Made by a program: the position numbers and the translations under genes. From Zea mays (lineage: Eukaryota; Streptophyta; Magnoliopsida; Poales; Poaceae), in NCBI RefSeq assembly GCF_902167145.1, contig NC_050098.1:112072207-112136206 (forward strand): a DNA stretch of 64,000 nt, in the 5' to 3' direction. The notes beneath the pieces were generated by a model. The model searched no databases and was not told where the DNA came from. It worked only from the letters and a program-made list of their open reading frames with translations. Below, piece by piece: positions 55,858 to 64,000 of the stretch. The first letter of the stretch is position 1. Each line of letters begins with the position of its first letter.

Positions 55858-58800
55858 TGTGGCGGAACCGCCCGAATTATTCCAGCTTAAGTGCCCAAGT
55901 CGCACCCTTAAAGGGAGCAACACACTTAAATAGGAATAACCCGTTAGTCCCTCGGATCTAGTCCGATAAAGCCACTTACCAGGATCGAATACCACTAGCT
56001 CACACGAAGGTGAGACACAGAGAAATACAATAAAACATAATACCACAAATTTAATAAGTATCATTAGTGATCACATTATCGGAGTTTCAGAAATAATAAT
56101 CATAAATTTTAATGCAGCGGAAATAACTAACGGAGAAAACCGAGTAACATGGCGAAGCCTGGCCACGCTACTCCTCCTGGTCCTCTCCTGCGGAAGCAAT
56201 AACCCACCTGACCGTCTATCCCGGTGGCCGGGATGGAGGCCAAGTCACACCATCAACCAAGTCAAGGAGGTACCTGCAAAAATTATGTCACAAGCAAGGC
56301 TGAGTATACTAATACTCAGCTAGACTTACCCAGTGTGAGGAGTCTACTCCTCTACCTCTAGACATGCAGCTGTTTGGCTGAGAGGTTTGGTTTGCCAAAA
56401 GCACTAGCTGAGTCTAAAATCAAGTTTTAGCTTTTCAAGTTCTAGAATAATAATTTTAGACTAGATGAGAACCTATCTATTCATACATGGTATCAAACAT
56501 TATATCAATCAACATCTTTTGCCAGTATCTCATTTCCACTTATTACTCAATGCAGTACAATGGATCAAGCAGTCTCATTAGCTGCGAGAAGCAGACGATT
56601 CGAATCGAGTTTTATCCTTGCAAGGTAAACCTAAACACACGACATGTCAGGGCACTCCGTCCCCACACACGTCAACCGTCCCCATCGATTCCCCGTTCGC
56701 GGCCAGGCCTCACCGCCTTGGCATACAATGCTCCACTGACCCCGACTGCCGTCGTGCAGTGGCCACACTTGTACCCACCATATCTAGAATGGGAGACCCA
56801 GTCTCAGGTCGCATGAGGGATAAAGTCCGCGCCCGGCTTCACTCAGGTACTAGGTTTACCGATTTACCATATTTCTCGGCATGTGCTTAGTACATTCAAA
56901 CGCTTGACACAGGTATCCACACGTTAATCCTTATTCCAATTTCATCTCGTAGACCACGCATCCCCATGGATCCGTGTCCACAGACCATCATTATTCTTTT
57001 ATCAAAGTGGATACACCCAATTCCTGACCTCGCGCGACTGCTAGTAAAATCACTCGACTTCTACCGAGATCCTGATTTAGCATAGCAGCTACTCGACCTA
57101 GCATATTAGTATCCATCTCAAAAGGAATCCTGAGTTCATGCAACTAGGGTTTCAACCAACTCCTACACGTAAGTGCACGGTACAAGCCTACAAACATTAA
57201 GTGCAGTAAAATAGCATATATAACGGTTATGCATAAAACCGGGGCTTGCCTTTAATTTAACACTTAGATAGTGTTTGTTGGGGGAGGTGCTCGCTTGGCG
57301 AGCATCAACTGGTTAAGTCCATCCTTCCTTGGGTCGTCCACCGACTGCACCTTGTGGTTGGCACCACATCACTTGCACGATCATCCTCTCTCGGTCCTAA
57401 ATGAGATGCAAGATGCATATGTATGAATATGATGAAAAATACCACAAGATATACAAAGACATAGTAGCGAACTAACATTAATTTAGAAGACACCGTAAAC
57501 CACCACACGTTAGCATTAGTTATCTACACATCATCGGGCATACGTAGTCGCTACCACTGGAATGATGACGACGCTTACTTTACTTAACCAATACAAACAT
57601 GACCACACAAGCATGAGCACAGGTGTTTACCACGTTCACTTTAATCATTCATTGGCTACTTATTATTAAAATAATTAAGTACACCTAAATTTGCTAGGAC
57701 TTCTATATAGACAAACATAGTTAAAAGGAATAGTTACTTAATCGGGTTGTACAATTGTTCGCAATGCTCTAATGCAAGCATACATCCAAGGGCACACAAG
57801 AAAATGATAGTCTAATCACATTGCTTATTATACTAATCTATTGAGGTTGGTTATTTAGTAGTACTTATTAGCAGCACAATTATTAGAAATGGTAACATCT
57901 CATTAATTTCGTTTCTCGTCCATATAGTGACACTTGCTAAACTGACGTTGATCGAAGCTAATTTCTTACTAGACATCAACCATTTAATTTACTACTGCAC
58001 TAGTTACTTGTATATCTCCAATTATATAATCTACTAAATAGGGATCATGAGATAACACTATCAATCATACTCAAGCAAGACAAGAAAGTAGAGCAATCAA
58101 CCACAATCAACAAGATTAGGACAACAACACAACATTTACTTGTTTCAGTCGTAACTCACAAGATATTCATCTAAAAATAGTGATCAAATACTTTTGGAAA
58201 GTCTAAGAAGTTCTCTACAACTTTAGTATTATCATCTCAAGGTGATTAGACACTTAATAAGGTTAAATAGTGATAAACGACAACTTTATTCAGATTTGGG
58301 CAGATTCAGACTTATGCCTTCAAAAATTCATAACTAGAGACTCAGACATCCAAATCATTTGATCTTAAACTTTCTGGAAAGATAATTAAATTGTATACAA
58401 TTCAATTATAAACAACTCAGGTTGATTTAAAGTGTATCATGGTTAAAAGACACTAGGAAGGCTTTGCTGTCCAGATTTGGACAGATTCAGACTTCACACT
58501 TCAAACGCCTATAACTTAAACTTTAGACCACCAAAAAGGATGATACAAGACTTTTTGGAAAGCTTAGAAAACTTACTACGTAACTTTTATAGTCACCAAG
58601 AAGTGATTCTATATTTAACTAAATCAAACAATTCAGTTTTCGAAATTTGTTCTGTCAGTGGACAGAATACAGCAACCAGTTTGTAAAATTCATAACTCCT
58701 AATCTGTCAGGCTTATGGTTATGAAATTTTAACACAAGCAAGATAAGAAAAGCATCTACAACTTTCTTATAACTACCATGAATAGATTGTAACATTAAAT

Positions 58801-61800
58801 TAGGCAAACAAGGCAGTTTCTAAAATCTGTACAGAATTTGGGCAGATTCAGTCACTGAATTTGTGAAAAGCATAACTCCTAAACGATCAGACTTATGGCT
58901 GTCAAATTTTAACACAAGTAAGATAATAAGGTTATCTACCACTTTTCTATAGCACATATCTACATAAAATACAATTTAGTTCATCAAACATACAGCACAG
59001 GGAAATCACTGTGTGCAGCCCAAAACAGCAACTAATAAAATTCAGCTCCTATTCACTTAAAAATTGCCGCGTTCTAGAGACTTGAATTATTTTAACACCT
59101 TACCATTTGTTAAAGTTGAAACAATCAAATTAGAACCAACAAGTAGACTTACTAATTTTATACAATTCATTTTTTGCACTAGAATTGTCATACACAATTA
59201 GCAACACATCTACCACAATAATCTTACCCGGCATATATGTGTTTATCGATGCGCTCTTCACATAGTAATTTGCAGTTTAACTTGGGCATCATATGAACAC
59301 TACTAATTTTTACCCGCGACTGTAACCATGCGCATTTAGACTACAACAAGCAATTTATCGCGATTACGTGCTTAACTAAAGCTGTCCAACGATTCGGCTA
59401 ACTAGAGTAACGACATAGCCCGCTAAATAACATACACGTCGGCTAGTCCATTGTTACCACAATCCAAGACACAACATATACTACAACGTTTTTATAAACA
59501 TACAGATTCACAAGTATATTCGCACATCGACCAATGTATACGAACCGTAAACTACCAGTCTCCAACTCGCAATCACCACGCATTTACTTCCCAAATCATG
59601 AACGTATATATGTTTATCATACGAACCGAGTATTTCAATAATTATCCTAAAACAACTAACTCCATTACACACTTGTATCTCAAATCTACTTGACTTACTT
59701 GAAGTGTCTACTCGAAATCGTGAGCACAATCATACACCATATGCGAAGCATAATTTAACGAGCGCATAATACGCATCGTCGACTCGACTTATAAATATAG
59801 AGAAAGCGACGACTACCTTGGCATGTCACCACCTCTCTATATAAGCCAAAGTAATTTCTATCTACAACGACCAAACATTCATGTCGAGCACACTTTATTT
59901 TACCGTGTCTCGCATACAACCATATGGTGGCGTGCACTCGAGACACTTCAATCAACGTGGTGCGACCACTAATATATGAACTCCGACACTCATGTATTAA
60001 TAATTCATCCTCCACGCAAATTAGCATTGTCTAAACTACTCGTCGCATTAACAATTATATCCCCTATATAATCACGAATCACATCACATTGCATAAAACA
60101 AATACATTTTTCACATAAACACATATCGATACATTTCGCAAAACAAAATCCGCATTTTATAACTTAGTTTTCGCATTTAAACAACGCATCGCATATTTTT
60201 CCTATCAAATATAAAAACATCCAAGTTTCTTTCTACTTCGTTTTCTTCTATACACGCGTTCATTCATACAATTATATTTTCACGCACATATTCACGCCAT
60301 CGACTGAATCGTAAATAAAACAAAAGCAACCTGGCCGGATCGGTGAGTCGCATGTGCTGTCCACCGGCTAGCATTTCGTCGCATAGGTAGAGCACGAGGC
60401 ACGACACCGATAGCTAGCTGCACACAACAACGTCGATTTACTGATTTAGTCATTTCATCGATCAAGAGAAGCGCGGGACAGCGAGGAGCTTACCGCGGAT
60501 TGACAGCATTGCGACGGGGACTGCGCAGATCGACGGCGAAGCGAGACGCGGAGACGTCAAGGTTGCACGGATCGACGATGCGGCTGCTCTCAATGCGGAG
60601 GGGATCCGAGGCTACTGCTGCAGGCTTGCTGCCGTACCGGCGAGGAAGAGCAGGGGAGTTGTGTATGCTTCAGCCGAAGTGGAGGGAGGGGGTGGTACTG
60701 TCCACGAATGGGAGAGCTGAGCACGCCATGGAGAAGAGCCGGGGAGGGCGCTGGCCTGAGGGAGCAGAGGGGTCTGCTCAGCCATTGGGGGTGTCGAGCG
60801 CCAAGGCGAGGCCACCAAGCACCACGGCTTCAAGGAAGGAGAGGGCGCAGTGGATCTTGGCACTGGTGAGTACCGGGGCGGACTGTCGCTGCTGGGCAAG
60901 GCCGACGGCGAGGCTGAGTTGGGCGTCGGCTGGACACTTGCCAAGCAGGGACGTCGAGGGGGAGGGGCACTAGATGCTCATGGCGCAGCCATGGCCGAGC
61001 AGGGAGGTCACCAACTCATGCTGGCTTGAGGCCGAACCCCCCCCCCCACTCGAATCAAAGGAATGGTGCCGAGGAAATCCATGGCCGGCCAGAAAAAAAA
61101 AGAAACACGCCAGGACCAGGGGTGCACGCTGTACAGGAGGCAGAGGGAGGCGCCAGACTTCCTGCTGGACAGCCAAGGGGGTGGCGCGGCGCAGGGAGGA
61201 AGGGCGCTGGGGGTAGAGACATGGCGCCGTGCACCAAGGACAGAGGAGCAGGGAGAAGCGACGGCCGCTTGGGGGAGCTCGAATGGCGTCTAGTTGACGC
61301 GCTGGGGGTTGAGGTTGGAGGAGAAGACACTGGGGGCGGCCTTCGGAGCTCCGGCGTCCGAGCAAACGGGAGCTTGGCTCCATGGGAGGAATGCACGCGC
61401 TTGGAAGAAGGAGGAAAGGCTATGCGCTTGGGAGCTTCTGCAGAAAACTGGGTGTCGAGGGGAGGAAGGAAGGGAGCTCGCCGCGGAAGCTAGAGCCGAG
61501 GGGTCGCGTGCCCATGGAGGCCTTGCTCCTGCGCGCTGGGGAAAGGGCTCCCTGTTGCAACGCCATGTGGGAGAGAAGACAGGGAGAGGGAGAGCGCAGG
61601 GATGATTTAACGAGGCATCGCTGGAATTCCATTGGTTGAAGGCACGGTCGCTCGGCACTGGTTGAAAGGAGCGGCTGTAGGCCATTGGCTACTCTGCGGG
61701 TGCGCCAGGAGCAGTGCTTGCGTGCGTGAGAAGCCTGATGGCCAGGAAATGGAAGAACGGAGCGACTGCCAGGGGCTTCTGCGCGCTGGGAAGAACGGCA

Positions 61801-62691
61801 GCGCTCCACGGCTGGCTTTGGGGAAGGAGAGGAGCATCTGCTAGTTGATTTAACAGGACCCTGGCAGCAGCCATTGGCTCGCGATGGGGCGGTGCGGGCT
61901 ATTGGAGGCTTTAGCCGGCTGCTGCTGGTTGGCTGGTGCCAAGTATTGGCCAAGAAAATGGCGTCCAACGACTGACTGAGGAGGGTGGCGACGCCGATTG
62001 GTTAGGATGGAGGTGGTCAACTGTTACCGATTCGCGCAGCTCACTCGTTGGCTGAGACCGACACAGGGAACAGAGCGAACTGAGGTTCGGACGAACGCGA
62101 GCCCACATAATAAAATGATCCGAAACATTTTATTTAGGTGTTGCTTGGAAATTAAATTCTCGCGCATAAGTAGAATAAAATGAATTGAGATCGATAGGCT
62201 TCGGGTTCGTAATCGAAATAAAGCGAGTCGGATTAATAGAAATCATTGCCGATGCTGATTTTCGAATTTAGATTGGACACAGAGATTTTAAACCGAATTG
62301 GAGAAAAATTTATTAGAGGACGATACATTAGAGATTCCGCTTGAGAATACGGACTGGGATTAATTTTTGGACATAGATCAAACATCGAGAAATTGGATTC
62401 GGACGCAGCTCGACTAGCAACTGTCGAGCGTTTGATTAAATAAGCTTTAGACGAGATTTATAAATCGAGATTGATTATCGAGTTTGCATTCGTGCTGACA
62501 AAAATAAGAATTTTAACAGGCTCCGAATTCGGCCTTCTGTGCGACTGAATAACTCCGAATTCGGTGAAATGAGAATAAATAGTCTGGATAGTCAGAGAAA
62601 TACGCGAGCGAGAAATAGAAATTTTCACTGAGCATCAGAGATTAGGATAAATCTCCCGACATAACACGAAACTGACACCTGGGGTGTCACA
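55858..62691 (-). repeat. 5' LTR of B, uninterrupted (6834 bp)
   Basis: Contents in + order: AT-rich 55858-58100 (no gene), 180-bp array 58120-58990, AT-rich 59000-60440 (no gene), GC-rich block ~60490-62100 with donor-like edge at 60493, CCAAT cluster ~61620-62010, AT-rich upstream LTR to 62691. Confidence 0.9.
58120..58990. repeat. ~180-bp tandem array in B's 5' LTR
   Basis: Uninterrupted counterpart of 42120-42243 plus 49702-50460. The landmark CTGTCCAGATTTGGACAG is seen best at 58466-58484. Units step by about 180 bases. Confidence 0.75.
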
Positions 62692-62908
62692 CCCACCGCC
62701 TGAGGAGGCCCTCAGGCGAGGCGTGAATTCGTCCGGGACTACTGTTCCCACCCGAGGCCGGGCTCGGGCGAGGCGAGATTGCGTCCCTTGGTAGACGAGG
62801 CCTTGACCTGAACCGCACCCATCAGTCTTTGCGGTTTGTGCTGAGGGTGGTTACCAGTCGGGTTTAGGAGTGTTGGGGGTACCCCTAATTACGGTACCCG
62901 ACAGCTGG

Positions 62909-63543
62909 TAACCAACATGTCCTTATGCTTCTGCAACGACGTGATGGTCCCTGGCCGAAGAGAAGAATACCATGTTTGAGCTACACTCCGGACGGCCATG
63001 ACGAAGGACTTCGCCATGATTGCAGTGTTGCCCCCATACGAAGATATAGTTGCTTCGTAGCTCATCAAAAACTGATTGGATCTGGATGTCCATCATACAT
63101 GGAGAGCTGAGGTGGCTTGTATGATGGGGGCCATGGATAGTCTGCAGTTCTGCTGCCAAGGGAGAAGCATCATCAAAAGTAAAGGCATCATGATTAAAAT
63201 CATCATACCATGCATCCTCGTTGAATAGGCCTTCTTGACGAAGCTCCCTGTGTTGGGGCCTTCGATCTTGTTCATCTTGAACAAGATGACACACTTCTTC
63301 AGTGGCTTCGTCGATCTTCCTTTGAAGATCAGCCAATCGCGCCATCCTCTCCTTCTTCCTTTGTACTTGCTAATGGATGATCTCCATATCCCTGATCTCT
63401 TGGTCCAACTCCTCCTCCTGGAGTGTTGGACTGGTAGCTTTCCTCTTCTGGCTTCGAGCCTCTCGAAGAGAAAGAGTTTCTTGGTTTGGGTCTAGCGGCT
63501 GCAGTGCAGCGGTCCCTGGTGCTGAAGCTTTCTTCGGCGGCAT
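62909..63543 (-). pseudogene. gag: gag of D, N-terminal part
   Basis: Starts at 63543 (MPPKKASAPG) 47 bases after the primer site and is collinear with Z1 gag residues 1-213. It has a TAG stop after the IIH motif near 63371 and a frameshift after SPLAAELQT. It ends at LVTS, exactly where S was inserted. It continues at 38755-37973. Confidence 0.82.
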
Positions 63544-63590
63544 AACGAAGGTCAGTGCTTGCCGAAGGTGGTCGATAAGGGTTCACCGGA

Positions 63591-63601
63591 GGTGGGCACC
63601 A
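63591..63601 (-). other. primer-binding site of D
   Basis: Minus-strand TGGTGCCCACC, one base from the 5' LTR. One transition away from the TGGCGCCCACC of the other copies. Confidence 0.6.
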
Positions 63602-63602
63602 A

Positions 63603-64000
63603 TGTTGGGGACTTGTTCTCAAGTGCCATGAGTTAAGAACAAGGCAACACAAGAAACATTAAATGTTAATGCCCTTCGTCCTTCGTAACATTATTTCTCT
63701 TTGGATATAATGATCTTCAGACGAATGTCATGAAGGTCATATCTTCATCATCGCAGTATATGTTAATAAAAGGAGAAGCATATGAAATGTAAGAGATAAC
63801 ATGAGCAATTATATAACATTATCAATTCATTCCTATTTGGTTATCATGGAAAAATAGAAATGATATTGAATTACAAGTGTACCTTCGGCTTGATAGAAGG
63901 TAAAAATACAAGCGTGACACACGAGCAAGTACAAGTCAGCGTGAACAGTACGGGGGTACTGTTCATCTATTTATAGGCACAAGACACAGCCTGTGAGAAA
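63603..64000 (-). repeat. 5' LTR of D, cut by the window edge
   Basis: Aligns with 647-1044. Minus-strand TATAAATA at 63968-63975 with the start-site hairpin at ~63942-63965. Its U3 part lies outside the window. Confidence 0.85.

Larger units (their letters stand above)
39875..62691 (-). mobile_element. B: second giant-LTR non-autonomous element
   Basis: Flanked by CCCAC (39870-39874 and 62692-62696). 5' LTR 55858-62691 (6834 bp). 3' LTR 39875-54169, about 6832 bp after removing Z2 and one duplicated 5-mer. Internal domain 1688 bp, non-coding. Same termini, polypurine tract, primer hairpin and 180-bp array as A. The GC-rich leader/promoter block differs in sequence from A's. LTR pair divergence looks near 1% by eye, lower than in A. 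Confidence 0.88.
38761..62903 (+). mobile_element. S: solo LTR of a Tat-like element, split by B
   Basis: TGTCGGCG (38761) to CCCGACA (62903), flanked by GCTGG (38756-38760 and 62904-62908) inside D's gag. Without B it is about 1321 bp (38761-39874 plus 62697-62903) and no internal region is present, so it is a solo LTR. It is rich in GAGGCCGAGG/TCGGGCGAGGCG repeats (39410-39590, 62700-62780), common in maize Tat-lineage LTRs. The orientation is assigned from these features and is less certain than the boundaries. Confidence 0.8.
647..64000 (-). mobile_element. D: Zeon-like LTR retrotransposon, minus strand, host of both nested stacks
   Basis: D spans almost the whole window. Its 3' LTR (647-1319) and partial 5' LTR (63603-64000) differ by about 10 sites over ~398 aligned bases by hand count, about 2.5%. 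Between them lie fragments of one antisense gene (plus strand) and one gag (minus strand). They are broken by G, H and S but otherwise in the expected order. No protease, reverse transcriptase or integrase belongs to D itself. Roughly 93 codons of its antisense gene are missing between 2290 and 34590, explained by a deletion that also truncated C and H. D ends beyond the window. Confidence 0.8.

Noticed and set aside
1..64000. Host protein-coding genes, tRNA or rRNA genes
   Set aside because: No frame outside the transposable elements, no tRNA or rRNA-like structure and no gene-family motif was recognised. Every base from 1 to 64000 is assigned to an element except a few bases of target sites.

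Overview
The window is a block of nested LTR retrotransposons with no recognisable host gene, tRNA, rRNA or CRISPR array. Everything points to a grass genome, most likely Zea or a close Andropogoneae relative. The repeated CTTCG-rich ~7.4 kb element, with ~650 bp LTRs, gag but no pol, and an extra gene on the opposite strand, resembles the maize Cinful/Zeon family. That family name comes from memory, not from a search.

Layout, oldest layer first. E0 (1-646) is the tail of a Zeon-like element. D, a second Zeon-like element in minus orientation, is inserted in it. D's 3' LTR is 647-1319, its antisense gene is split between 1634-2290 and 34590-36835, its gag is split between 37973-38755 and 62909-63543, and its 5' LTR starts at 63603 and runs off the window. 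Inside D lie two stacks. Left stack: chromovirus-like Ty3/gypsy element G (2291-29914, minus). G contains giant-LTR element A (3150-24639, minus), whose 3' LTR contains Zeon-like Z1 (8897-16271, plus). A Zeon-like fragment C (29915-31309, plus) sits in G's 5' LTR. A Tat-type fragment H (31310-34589, minus) lies between C and D. Right stack: a solo LTR S (38761-62903, plus) in D's gag contains giant-LTR element B (39875-62691, minus), whose 3' LTR contains Zeon-like Z2 (42244-49701, plus). Paired 5-bp target-site duplications support A (GTTTC), Z1 (CGTGA), B (CCCAC), S (GCTGG) and, with one mismatch, Z2 (AGTAC/AGTAT). The uninterrupted partner LTRs of A and B show the empty sites of Z1 and Z2.

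Two systems stand out. (1) A and B form a non-autonomous family with LTRs of about 6.2 and 6.8 kb around only ~1.7 kb of non-coding internal DNA. Their LTRs carry a ~180-bp tandem array, a GC-rich leader ending at a splice-donor-like site, and promoters that differ between A and B. (2) The Zeon-like elements carry gag in sense and, in antisense, a three-exon gene with its own TATA box. In Z1 it predicts an uninterrupted 1013-residue nuclear-type protein with a Transposase_28-like ('putative gypsy-type transposon') region and a C-terminal coiled coil.

Working model (inference): neither family encodes reverse transcriptase or integrase, so both depend on autonomous relatives elsewhere. Z1, with two differences between its 643-bp LTRs by hand count, is the most recent insertion and has intact gag and intact antisense gene.
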